IMG/VR virus record: IMGVR_UViG_3300020183_000042
Location: 20,736 to 84,735 of that record
Source of the DNA: a virus
DNA: 64,000 bases
Strand: one strand, 5' to 3'
The position numbers and the translations under genes were made by a program. The notes under the pieces were generated by a model that saw nothing but the letters and a program-made list of their open reading frames with translations, was not told where the DNA came from and did not search any database. This document shows, in pieces, positions 57,708 through 63,572 of the stretch; position 1 is the stretch's first letter; the number at the start of each line of letters is the position of its first letter.

Positions 57708-58412
57708 TCAATGGGCGGGAAACAAAACATTAGCCAGACCACGCACACACAAGTCACATGATATACTATCCTTCGTGCCAGTGCAAGTGATTGTTGCTCG
57801 ACCACGACGGATTTCCGGGCAGACCACAAACTTGGTCGCGTTCAGTACCACCAACTTCGGCAGACTAGCCCTCCAAGCATCAGCCTTTTTCTTGCTACGG
57901 GGACGTTTCGGTGCAATCTTTTCGTCGCTATCACACCACGCGAACAACTTGAATCCTTGTGCTAGAGCCTCGCCCATATCGTTATCGTCGTGAACACTAG
58001 CATACACGGCCATATACTTGTCGAGACTAACAAGCCGACTATCATAAATATGGGTATAAAACCACATATCGGGCAGACTATCACCATCAGCAAGAATACT
58101 CTCACACGCCCATGTCACATTAGCAACATATTCTACGTCAAGTTCGCCGTTGAGAAACCAGTCACCCCGCTCGTGCCAACGGATACTCTTTTCACGACGC
58201 TTCGCATCCAGAATCATAGCACGGATTTTGTTTTTCTCTGTGACTATGTTAGCAAACCCCGCGGTACGGGCGTTTTTATACTGATTCTCGGTAGCCTCGG
58301 CATAGCAGCCGTTGCCGAGATAGTCACAATCGGGCGGACAAGTATCGCCAACGGGACGCGACACCACAACGCAACCCTTGCCCAACTTATCATTTCCGTC
58401 TGCGGTTTTCAT
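57708..58412 (-). CDS. Cys-rich phage protein (CPPDC-NGCYA family)
   Basis: 234 aa from MKTADGNDKLGKGCVVVSRP after GGAGAAACAAAT. GDTCPPDCDYLGNGCYAEAT (CPxxC-x(n)-GCYA) and the C-terminal CPEIRRGRATITC...CDLCVRG Cys group resemble a phage family of unknown function (gp88-like). The Cys arrangement could hold a metal cluster. CCGATA promoter 23 bp upstream of the start. Confidence 0.75.
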   Translation of the reverse strand: MKTADGNDKLGKGCVVVSRPVGDTCPPDCDYLGNGCYAEATENQYKNARTAGFANIVTEKNKIRAMILDAKRREKSIRWHERGDWFLNGELDVEYVANVTWACESILADGDSLPDMWFYTHIYDSRLVSLDKYMAVYASVHDDNDMGEALAQGFKLFAWCDSDEKIAPKRPRSKKKADAWRASLPKLVVLNATKFVVCPEIRRGRATITCTGTKDSISCDLCVRGLANVLFPAH

Positions 58413-58434
58413 ATTTGTTTCTCCGTGTCTCTCG

Positions 58435-58462
58435 ATTCTACAGTGTGGTATCGGCTTGTCAA
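58435..58462 (-). promoter_or_regulatory. Promoter of Cys-rich gene
   Basis: TTGACA, 16 bp with AGCCGATACC, TAGAAT. Confidence 0.83.
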
Positions 58463-58495
58463 CACACAAACTTGAGCATAAAAAAAGATTTTGTT

Positions 58496-58511
58496 TGGCA
58501 CAAGGTTTGCT
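58496..58511 (+). promoter_or_regulatory. Sigma-54-like motif C1
   Basis: TGGCACAAGGTTTGCT on the plus strand, with T7 on the minus side just upstream. May be a terminator-associated repeat instead. Confidence 0.45.
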
Positions 58512-58514
58512 CGT

Positions 58515-58557
58515 TGCCATTTTGGCAGGGCGGCCGGCCGAGCTGCCATTTTGGCTG
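58515..58557. repeat. 43-bp-type repeat A8
   Basis: Core GGCGGCCGGCCGAGC; second arm runs into element B6. Confidence 0.78.
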
Positions 58558-58600
58558 ACTATCGCCACGACTGCCAAATCCGTAGGATTAGGAAAAACAA
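58553..58600 (-). repeat. Family B structured element, copy 6
   Basis: GGCTGACTATCGCC then AATCC-GTA-GGATT; starts 1 base after the tRNA-Glu 3' end. Confidence 0.68.
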
Positions 58601-58601
58601 A

Positions 58602-58674
58602 TAGCCCCACGGAGGATCGAACTCCGATCTCCGGGATGAAAGCCCGGTATACTAAACCATTATACTATGGGGCC
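58602..58674 (-). tRNA. tRNA-Glu(UUC)
   Basis: 73 nt: GGCCCCA/TGGGGCT (G1-U72), anticodon arm CCGGG-CTTTCAT-CCCGG (UUC), T arm CGGAG-TTCGATC-CTCCG. The 5' end overlaps the stop of the 58665 gene by 10 bp. Confidence 0.92.
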
Positions 58675-58823
58675 GACACTCGCTCTACCCAAACATTATC
58701 ACCGTGTTTTTTTTGAGCAAGTAGATAAGCGTTCATTTGAGAAAGAGACACAACATATCCAACAAAGCGATTATTCTTGAAAACTCTCCAAATATAACCA
58801 CTATAGCAAAACGCGGTATTCAT
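58665..58823 (-). CDS. Small hypothetical protein
   Basis: 52 aa, MNTAFCYSGYIWRVFKNNRF... ending VERVSAP, whose stop TAG is inside tRNA-Glu. The ATG is 6 nt after the -10, so probably leaderless. Confidence 0.6.
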   Translation of the reverse strand: MNTAFCYSGYIWRVFKNNRFVGYVVSLSQMNAYLLAQKKHGDNVWVERVSAP

Positions 58824-58829
58824 ACGGTT

Positions 58830-58857
58830 ATTCTAACAGTTAGTATCGGCTTGTCAA
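58830..58857 (-). promoter_or_regulatory. Leaderless promoter
   Basis: TTGACA, 16 bp with AGCCGATACT, TAGAAT; 6 nt before the 58823 ATG. Confidence 0.8.
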
Positions 58858-58872
58858 GAGGCAAAACTTTAG

Positions 58873-58915
58873 TGTCATTTTGGCAGTTTTCGCGGCCGGC
58901 CTGCCAAGATGGCAG
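58873..58915. repeat. 43-bp repeat A9
   Basis: Core TTTTCGCGGCCGGCC; arms TGTCATTTTGGCAG and TGCCAAGATGGCAG. Confidence 0.78.
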
Positions 58916-58927
58916 AGCCAGAACCCC

Positions 58928-59332
58928 TCAAAAGAGGAGGCTGGCCAAGCCGGTCTTGAAAGCCACCCCACCCAGGAGGGGCCGACGCACGTTAGTGGTA
59001 CGCTCCGCATAGAAGTTGCGAATCTTACCATCGGGCGTTTGAGCAGTCACCAAATGCTGGCTACGCTGAAACGTCGGATCATCCCTACGATAGCGACTCT
59101 TACGATTGAGTCGAGCAAGATAATCCGCGGAAAACTCGTGAACCTCAAGCACCTTTGCCATGAACCGCTCACGATCACCCGTGACCGGCTGCACATACTC
59201 AAAGTTATACACACCACCAACCTTAGCGTTGGTCAGACTATCGTGAAGACCAGAAAAAAGATGAAAGCACACAAAAGCCACAACACCAGCAACCAACCCA
59301 CAACCAATCGCAACCATAGTCATCGTATCCAT
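58928..59332 (-). CDS. Membrane-anchored hypothetical protein
   Basis: 134 aa. N-terminal helix MVAIGCGLVAGVVAFVCFHL, then a strand-rich domain (GVYNFEYVQPVTGDRERFMA, GKIRNFYAERTTN). No family recognised. Followed by a short C/G hairpin. Confidence 0.65.
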   Translation of the reverse strand: MDTMTMVAIGCGLVAGVVAFVCFHLFSGLHDSLTNAKVGGVYNFEYVQPVTGDRERFMAKVLEVHEFSADYLARLNRKSRYRRDDPTFQRSQHLVTAQTPDGKIRNFYAERTTNVRRPLLGGVAFKTGLASLLF

Positions 59333-59374
59333 AGTATTAGCCTTTCGTTGTTATATCCCAAACTCAATAAAACT

Positions 59375-59403
59375 AGTATACCACACTTATCGGCGTTTGT
59401 CAA
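59375..59403 (-). promoter_or_regulatory. Promoter of 58928 gene
   Basis: TTGACA, 17 bp with GCCGATAAG, TATACT. Confidence 0.8.
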
Positions 59404-59448
59404 GCGTCAACTTCACAAAGTTTAGTTGTCAAACGAAGAAAATATTTT

Positions 59449-59491
59449 TGCCATTTTGGCAGATCGGGCGCCCAGGCTGCCATTTTGTCTA
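59449..59491. repeat. 43-bp-type repeat A10
   Basis: Core ATCGGGCGCCCAGGC; second arm TGCCATTTTGTCT. Confidence 0.75.
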
Positions 59492-59533
59492 ACTACAGCC
59501 ACCCTAGCAAATCCGGGAGGATTAGGAAGAACA
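59487..59533 (-). repeat. Family B structured element, copy 7
   Basis: TCTAACTACAGCC with hairpin AATCC-GGGA-GGATT. Confidence 0.6.
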
Positions 59534-59575
59534 AGCCCGCCGCATCAATCCCTACTCTTTGGGGGTCGGCGTTTG

Positions 59576-59926
59576 TCAAGCGTCAACTTCAACATTTTCC
59601 AAAAGATGCTCCGCGATTTCTAGCCAGTTAGTTACAGAAAGAGCAGCACCAAGCAAGTCTGCCCATACACTCGCGGTCAACTTTGTTTGTTCAAGTATTT
59701 CGTCCTTGGCTTCTTCGTAATAATCCCTCAGCCTATCAGCCATTAGATACACGGCCTCGTCCATGCGTGACATACCGATATCGGTATTGTCGCGTGTGTG
59801 GTTGTGGTATACATCTTCCGCAACTTCTCGCCAGTAATCGTGGGTACCTTCTTCGTTGTCCATCCACAGATTCACAACCCACGTTTCGTAGTTAGTCCAG
59901 CCGTTGTAGTTCTTGTCGTTGTCCAT
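59576..59926 (-). CDS. YNGWTNYETW-motif phage protein
   Basis: 116 aa from MDNDKNYNGWTNYETWVVNL after AAGGAGAAAGAAAGA. NYNGWTNYETW with Trp-rich helices is the signature of a common small phage family of unknown function. Ends WLEIAEHLLENVEVDA; its 3' end duplicates a promoter -35 region (see findings). Confidence 0.82.
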   Translation of the reverse strand: MDNDKNYNGWTNYETWVVNLWMDNEEGTHDYWREVAEDVYHNHTRDNTDIGMSRMDEAVYLMADRLRDYYEEAKDEILEQTKLTASVWADLLGAALSVTNWLEIAEHLLENVEVDA

Positions 59927-59952
59927 TCTTTCTTTCTCCTTGGTATCCCTCA

Positions 59953-59979
59953 AGTCTACTCTATATATCGGTTTGTCAA
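59953..59979 (-). promoter_or_regulatory. Promoter
   Basis: TTGACA, 15 bp with AACCGATATA, TAGACT. Confidence 0.65.
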
Positions 59980-59990
59980 CCCCCGAAACT

Positions 59991-60248
59991 TTACTTTTGC
60001 AAGTATTCGATTTCCTGGCCGTTAGCGATCATGGAAGCATACAGTTCGATGCGACGATCCTTTTCCCGCTTTTCGATTTGATGATCCGTTTCGATTCTTT
60101 CGCGTCGGTCACACTTAGCATCCAATGCGGCCAGCGTCACACTATCGGTGCGATTATCGCGGAAGTCCTCGGGCAGCCAACTATTCGGCACCACAATACA
60201 ATCTTTGATAATCCGCTGAAACTCCGCCATCAGTTCGTAGCCGTTCAT
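59991..60248 (-). CDS. Hypothetical protein
   Basis: 85 aa from MNGYELMAEFQRIIKDCIVV after GGAGGAAACC; very charged helix (CDRRERIETDHQIEKREKDR). No family. Confidence 0.65.
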   Translation of the reverse strand: MNGYELMAEFQRIIKDCIVVPNSWLPEDFRDNRTDSVTLAALDAKCDRRERIETDHQIEKREKDRRIELYASMIANGQEIEYLQK

Positions 60249-60270
60249 GGTTTCCTCCGTTGTTGTGTGG

Positions 60271-60298
60271 ATTATACAGATGGAAAAGTGGATGTCAA
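60271..60298 (-). promoter_or_regulatory. Promoter
   Basis: TTGACA, 16 bp, TATAAT; no CCGATA box. Confidence 0.78.
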
Positions 60299-60314
60299 CT
60301 CGAAAAAAAGCAGT

Positions 60315-60330
60315 AGCAAATACTGTGCCA
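60315..60330 (-). promoter_or_regulatory. Sigma-54-like motif C6, with terminator-like hairpin
   Basis: TGGCACAGTATTTGCT on the minus strand, overlapping an arm of A11. The segment also forms CAGTA-TTTGC-TACTG followed by T7, an intrinsic-terminator shape in the direction of transcription. Confidence 0.5.
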
Positions 60331-60368
60331 AAGTGGCAGATCGGGCGCGCCACCCGCCATTGTGGCAG
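60326..60368. repeat. 43-bp repeat A11
   Basis: Core ATCGGGCGCGCCACC (GGCGCGCC). Confidence 0.78.
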
Positions 60369-60378
60369 ATGGTCTTTT

Positions 60379-60447
60379 TTAGATTAGGGATAGAAAGTAG
60401 GTCATAACAATAAAACCAGCCAGAAATCCCACAATATTTTCAATCAT
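60379..60447 (-). CDS. Tiny membrane peptide
   Basis: 22 aa, MIENIVGFLAGFIVMTYFLS... one helix; overlaps the preceding gene's 3' end. Confidence 0.5.
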   Translation of the reverse strand: MIENIVGFLAGFIVMTYFLSLI

Positions 60448-60547
60448 TATTTTCCCTCATTGGAAAAACCAAATCAGAAACAAACCAACTACTAACAATG
60501 CCAGCAACAAATCCCACACCTACTAGTACCCAGTTGATATCGACCAT
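60440..60547 (-). CDS. Tiny membrane protein
   Basis: 35 aa, MVDINWVLVGVGFVAGIVSS... one helix. AAGGGGCCAAGG leader. Confidence 0.55.
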   Translation of the reverse strand: MVDINWVLVGVGFVAGIVSSWFVSDLVFPMRENND

Positions 60548-60562
60548 CCTTGGCCCCTTTCT

Positions 60563-60772
60563 TTATTTTTTATATCCAACCCAGAAAACTTCGCCCCGAT
60601 CATTAGTCATTTCCACAGGATTATCCAGAAAATCCCTACGAATCCTCAGATGCTCCCTGCGTCGTTTCCATCCGATGATACTATCACAAATGGCCCCACA
60701 AATCAATAGTAAAAACTCCACAAGGCCCACAGCCATTATTGGAAAAGCGATGAATAGTACAATATATTTCAT
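60563..60772 (-). CDS. Single-pass membrane protein
   Basis: 69 aa from MKYIVLFIAFPIMAVGLVEF; helix then a basic tail (WKRRREHLRIRRDFLDNPVE). ATGA-coupled to the gene upstream. Confidence 0.65.
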   Translation of the reverse strand: MKYIVLFIAFPIMAVGLVEFLLLICGAICDSIIGWKRRREHLRIRRDFLDNPVEMTNDRGEVFWVGYKK

Positions 60773-61080
60773 CCCTGCACCACCATATTTTCCATAAAAG
60801 GATATTCCTTGCCGTTGATTCTCACAAACCATTCGTATTTTCGCTGGTACACTCTCACCGGGCTATACTGGTTTATTCTATCCTTGGTTGTGGCCGTTTG
60901 CCATCCCCCCGTTTGCAGGGTATAGGTATTGTCAGGATGAATCTTCACCACATAGGTGTTGTGGAGCAAAATGCCCACGCTGCCGTCACTCAGAATCTCA
61001 GCGTAGGTGTTGTTGCCGATCTTCCGGCTATCCTTGTTCTGCTTGCCCCGAACCATATTGACCGCTTCGGTGTGAGTCAT
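60769..61080 (-). CDS. Phage protein with GGWxTxTT motif
   Basis: 103 aa from MTHTEAVNMVRGKQNKDSRK after GGAGCGTTGAA. NNTYAEILSDGSVGILLHNT, YTLQTGGWQTATTKDRINQY: strand pattern shared with a common phage protein family of unknown role. Ends MENMVVQG. Confidence 0.75.
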   Translation of the reverse strand: MTHTEAVNMVRGKQNKDSRKIGNNTYAEILSDGSVGILLHNTYVVKIHPDNTYTLQTGGWQTATTKDRINQYSPVRVYQRKYEWFVRINGKEYPFMENMVVQG

Positions 61081-61135
61081 TTCAACGCTCCGTATAGTTA
61101 GTGAGTTCATTTTTTCCTCTTTCCTTTATATCGGT

Positions 61136-61163
61136 ATTCTACAGCCCAAACTTTACTTGTCAA
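61136..61163 (-). promoter_or_regulatory. Promoter with downstream CCGATA
   Basis: TTGACA, 16 bp, TAGAAT followed at once by ACCGATATA. The box moved from the spacer to just after the -10. Confidence 0.8.
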
Positions 61164-61172
61164 GCACTTTTC

Positions 61173-61220
61173 GCTGACTACAGCCACACCAGCCAAACCC
61201 GGAGGGTTAGGTGAGACAGT
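61173..61220 (-). repeat. Family B structured element, copy 8
   Basis: CGCTGACTACAGCC and AACCC-GGA-GGGTT; starts right after the stop of the 61221 gene. Confidence 0.68.
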
Positions 61221-61373
61221 CTACTCCTTCCAGTTGTCGTTGTATTCGGGATCGGTAGGGTCGGGATAGTATTCAAGGATTGGGGTACAATGCTCAAGGC
61301 AGCAAGCACAGAAATCGTAGCCTTGAACCTTGTCGCCGCAGCAATCGGAAACTATCACTTCAATCATTCTCAT
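61221..61373 (-). CDS. Small zinc-binding-like protein
   Basis: 50 aa, MRMIEVIVSDCCGDKVQGYD FCACCLEHC-type with several Cys; acidic C-terminus. GGAAGTTGACC leader. Confidence 0.6.
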   Translation of the reverse strand: MRMIEVIVSDCCGDKVQGYDFCACCLEHCTPILEYYPDPTDPEYNDNWKE

Positions 61374-61406
61374 GGTCAACTTCCTTTCTTCTATCTTTAT
61401 ATCGGT

Positions 61407-61434
61407 ATTCTACAGCGTAAACTTGAGATTGCAA
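61407..61434 (-). promoter_or_regulatory. Promoter with downstream CCGATA
   Basis: TTGCAA, 16 bp, TAGAAT followed by ACCGATATA. Confidence 0.7.
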
Positions 61435-61480
61435 GCGAAATTTTCAAATATAATTTCATGCCAAATAAAAAATATTTTTG

Positions 61481-61496
61481 TGGCACGATATTTGCT
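61481..61496 (+). promoter_or_regulatory. Sigma-54-like motif C2
   Basis: TGGCACGATATTTGCT, an exact match to the -24/-12 consensus including the G after TGGCAC; A12 follows. Confidence 0.5.
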
Positions 61497-61501
61497 ATGT
61501 C

Positions 61502-61544
61502 TGTCAATATGGCAGATCGGGCGGCCGCGCTGCCATTTTGGCAG
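61502..61544. repeat. 43-bp repeat A12
   Basis: Core ATCGGGCGGCCGCGC (contains GCGGCCGC). Confidence 0.8.
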
Positions 61545-61556
61545 TCGCGGTTTTGC

Positions 61557-61775
61557 TCAATAATCGTTATCCTCCCCGAAATAGCCGTAGTCCTCGTCGG
61601 TTCCCCAACCCGCCGACTCCATCGCACTATCATGGTCGCCATCCGTGCTGTCGTCGTAGAAATCGTCGTAGTCGTCGTAGTTAGGATCGTCGTTGTCGTG
61701 CGATTCGTCGTCGATCCACGGCCAAATCGTACGCTCCGCCATATCATCAAATCGGTCACAAGAATCATCGCTCAT
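61557..61775 (-). CDS. Small acidic protein
   Basis: 72 aa, MSDDSCDRFDDMAERTIWPW... extremely acidic (Asp/Glu/Tyr) C-terminus. GGAGAATACG leader. DNA-mimic-like composition; function unknown. Confidence 0.65.
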   Translation of the reverse strand: MSDDSCDRFDDMAERTIWPWIDDESHDNDDPNYDDYDDFYDDSTDGDHDSAMESAGWGTDEDYGYFGEDNDY

Positions 61776-61802
61776 CGTATTCTCCTCATCGGGTGAGTCA
61801 TC

Positions 61803-62015
61803 TCAAAAAACATCCCAAACAACGCTGTGCTCATCGACCATCGGCTCAGGATACAACTCATCCCACAGCCCCGCGACTTCCGCATAATCAAACGGACAGC
61901 AATCGGGCTCGTCAATCGGCTCGACCATACGCTCATCGACCAGTTCCGCGAGGATAGCGTTCACCGTGTCGGTATCTTCAAGCAAACCCATCATTCGAGG
62001 AAAGTGATTCATCAT
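61803..62015 (-). CDS. Acidic hypothetical protein
   Basis: 70 aa, MMNHFPRMMGLLEDTDTVNA... acidic, two Cys. CAGGAGAAACG leader. No family. Confidence 0.65.
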   Translation of the reverse strand: MMNHFPRMMGLLEDTDTVNAILAELVDERMVEPIDEPDCCPFDYAEVAGLWDELYPEPMVDEHSVVWDVF

Positions 62016-62038
62016 CGTTTCTCCTGGGGTGTACTACC

Positions 62039-62066
62039 GTTATACAGTCTATATCGGTGTTTGCAA
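62039..62066 (-). promoter_or_regulatory. Promoter with CCGATA box
   Basis: TTGCAA, 16 bp with ACCGATATA, TATAAC. Confidence 0.7.
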
Positions 62067-62097
62067 GCGGAAAAAATAGTGGAAAAAAAGTTTTTTG

Positions 62098-62113
62098 CGG
62101 CACAACATTTGCT
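62098..62113 (+). promoter_or_regulatory. Sigma-54-like motif C3
   Basis: CGGCACAACATTTGCT, one mismatch to the consensus. Confidence 0.4.
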
Positions 62114-62118
62114 GATGC

Positions 62119-62160
62119 TGCCATTTTGGCAGTTCGGGCGCGATTTCTGCCATTTTGGCT
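62119..62160. repeat. 43-bp-type repeat A13
   Basis: Core TTCGGGCGCGATTTC; second arm continues into element B9. Confidence 0.75.
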
Positions 62161-62203
62161 AGCTGTCGCCATTTTCGCCAGCCGATAGGATCGGATGAGA
62201 CAG
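62157..62203 (-). repeat. Family B structured element, copy 9
   Basis: GGCTAGCTGTCGCC and CCGAT-AGG-ATCGG; begins after the stop of the 62204 gene. Confidence 0.65.
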
Positions 62204-62419
62204 TCAACTTACTCCCATCCATGAGGCGTTTTCTACACAATAATCATAAAACATATCGTTCAACATATCACGATAGTTACTATCGGTCAACCGGCGACGA
62301 TCCATCGTAAACTCACACTCAGCATAGATTCTACCGTCCGGAGTTGCAAGGAAAGAAATCTGGTAACTCTCGCTTCCCCAGATCTGACGAATCGCATCCC
62401 GAATCTTATTCGTTTCCAT
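62204..62419 (-). CDS. Hypothetical protein
   Basis: 71 aa, METNKIRDAIRQIWGSESYQ..., mixed alpha/beta (FLATPDGRIYAECEFTMDRR). No family. Confidence 0.6.
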   Translation of the reverse strand: METNKIRDAIRQIWGSESYQISFLATPDGRIYAECEFTMDRRRLTDSNYRDMLNDMFYDYCVENASWMGVS

Positions 62420-62449
62420 CTTCTATTTCCTCCTGCTAGGTATATCGGT

Positions 62450-62477
62450 ATCCTACATTCGGTCTCTTGAATGTCAA
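62450..62477 (-). promoter_or_regulatory. Promoter with downstream CCGATA
   Basis: TTGACA, 16 bp, TAGGAT followed by ACCGATATA. Confidence 0.75.
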
Positions 62478-62510
62478 ATAGAAAAAATCGCTCAAAAAAA
62501 AGATTTTGTT

Positions 62511-62526
62511 TGGCACAAGATTTGCT
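62511..62526 (+). promoter_or_regulatory. Sigma-54-like motif C4
   Basis: TGGCACAAGATTTGCT; T8 on the minus side precedes it. Confidence 0.45.
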
Positions 62527-62531
62527 CTGCC

Positions 62532-62574
62532 TGCCATTTTGGCAGTTTTCGCGGCCTGCCTGCCATTTTGGCAG
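62532..62574. repeat. 43-bp repeat A14
   Basis: Core TTTTCGCGGCCTGCC. Confidence 0.8.
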
Positions 62575-62584
62575 CTTTTTGACT

Positions 62585-62628
62585 GGCTGACTGTCATTAT
62601 TGTCAGCCGATAGGATCGGCTAGGACAA
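62585..62628 (-). repeat. Family B structured element, copy 10
   Basis: GGCTGACTGTC and GCCGAT-AGG-ATCGGC. Confidence 0.62.
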
Positions 62629-62652
62629 ACGGGGGGAGTATCCCCTATAAGG

Positions 62653-62695
62653 TGCCATTTTGGCAGATCGGGCGCGCCGCCTGCCATTTTGGCAG
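62653..62695. repeat. 43-bp repeat A15
   Basis: Core ATCGGGCGCGCCGCC; both arms perfect. Confidence 0.85.
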
Positions 62696-62741
62696 AGACC
62701 CCTCATTGGTGGGGGAGCGGCACCATACCCCTAGTGGGGGG

Positions 62742-63116
62742 TTATTCCCCATCCCACCCAAAGGGGGAGACTTCCTCTCCGCTGGCGAGAATCGCACCAT
62801 ACTGTTCGGCCAGAGCCTTTTTTCGCTCATCGGAACCGGGCTTTCCAACCTTGATAATCATCGTATCATCACCCCCCTTGTAGCGGGGGTCAACCCTCTC
62901 GACCTTACGCTTGCCCATGCGACGCAACGCCTTGCGATTGAACTTGAGAACCTTTTCGGTCATCACCTTACGCTGTCGATCACCGACACCATAAACATAG
63001 TCTACGCCGTCGATCACCCGATCATCGGGCACGTCGATAGCGTCGGGAATAGCGATTCCATCGAACCAGTTGATGATAGCACGCTGAAAATCACGCAGAA
63101 TCGGACTAGTTGCCAT
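62742..63116 (-). CDS. Hypothetical basic protein
   Basis: 124 aa from MATSPILRDFQRAIINWFDG after GGAGCAAAGCATC; Arg/Lys-rich helical region (FNRKALRRMGKRKVERVDPR) and a PRYKGG insert encoded by a family D palindrome. No family. Confidence 0.65.
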   Translation of the reverse strand: MATSPILRDFQRAIINWFDGIAIPDAIDVPDDRVIDGVDYVYGVGDRQRKVMTEKVLKFNRKALRRMGKRKVERVDPRYKGGDDTMIIKVGKPGSDERKKALAEQYGAILASGEEVSPFGWDGE

Positions 63117-63186
63117 GATGCTTTGCTCCAAAGGATTATTGACTGTACCAAAAAACTTTTTTGACCACAACCCCCACCATGGGGGA

Positions 63187-63381
63187 CTACCATCCATTCT
63201 GCCGACAAGTCTCATCCCACGAGTCCTGTTCACGACGCTGGGAGCGGGTCATCGGCTCGTCGCCAAGGCACCACTCATCGCGGGCCGCATCGTACCCGTC
63301 GTCCGAAACATCACAATGCTCGCCACAACGCGAGCAAATATCCTGAAACCGAACCACAGCACCACAGCAATCACTTAGCAT
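63187..63381 (-). CDS. Small zinc-ribbon protein
   Basis: 64 aa from MLSDCCGAVVRFQDICSRCG EHC after GGAGACTGAAA. CC...CSRCGEHC gives two Cys pairs of a zinc ribbon; acidic/Arg-rich C-terminus. Confidence 0.75.
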   Translation of the reverse strand: MLSDCCGAVVRFQDICSRCGEHCDVSDDGYDAARDEWCLGDEPMTRSQRREQDSWDETCRQNGW

Positions 63382-63421
63382 TTTCAGTCTCCGTTTCTTT
63401 CTTTCTTTCTTTCTATATCGG

Positions 63422-63449
63422 ATTATACGGTCTGAAACTTGAAAAGCAA
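63422..63449 (-). promoter_or_regulatory. Promoter with downstream CCGATA
   Basis: TTGCTT, 16 bp, TATAAT followed by CCGATATA. Confidence 0.7.
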
Positions 63450-63481
63450 ACCGAAAAAAATCGGGAGAGAAAAATATTTTG

Positions 63482-63497
63482 TGGCACAGTATTTGCT
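63482..63497 (+). promoter_or_regulatory. Sigma-54-like motif C5a
   Basis: TGGCACAGTATTTGCT. Confidence 0.45.
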
Positions 63498-63507
63498 GGC
63501 GCGATTT

Positions 63508-63523
63508 TGGCACAAGATTTGCT
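63508..63523 (+). promoter_or_regulatory. Sigma-54-like motif C5b
   Basis: TGGCACAAGATTTGCT; its left part looks like a decayed repeat A arm. Confidence 0.4.
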
Positions 63524-63527
63524 AGCC

Positions 63528-63570
63528 TGCCATTTTGGCAGTTCGCGCGGCCGATCTGCCATTTTGGCAG
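63528..63570. repeat. 43-bp repeat A16
   Basis: Core TTCGCGCGGCCGATC. Confidence 0.8.
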
Positions 63571-63572
63571 TC

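Noticed and set aside
58515-58610. N-terminal 66-residue extension of the Cys-rich protein at 57708
   Set aside because: It would be encoded by repeats, the promoter and the C1 motif; the internal ATG with GGAG is the better start.
57646-59425. Plus-strand ORFs in the 57.6-59.4 kb region
   Set aside because: They are opposite recognised genes or built from repeats and tRNA antisense.
61397-61768. Arg/Thr-rich protein in the acidic-gene region
   Set aside because: The other frame encodes an acidic protein with a good leader; this one is a shadow of its codon bias.
62436-62687. Protein spanning repeats A14, B10 and A15
   Set aside because: The frame is made of repeat sequence with a stop-poor composition and has no leader.
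50893-63570. Repeat A as a CRISPR array
   Set aside because: Each locus has only two 14-bp repeats and one 15-bp core; cores are similar to one another and there are no cas genes.
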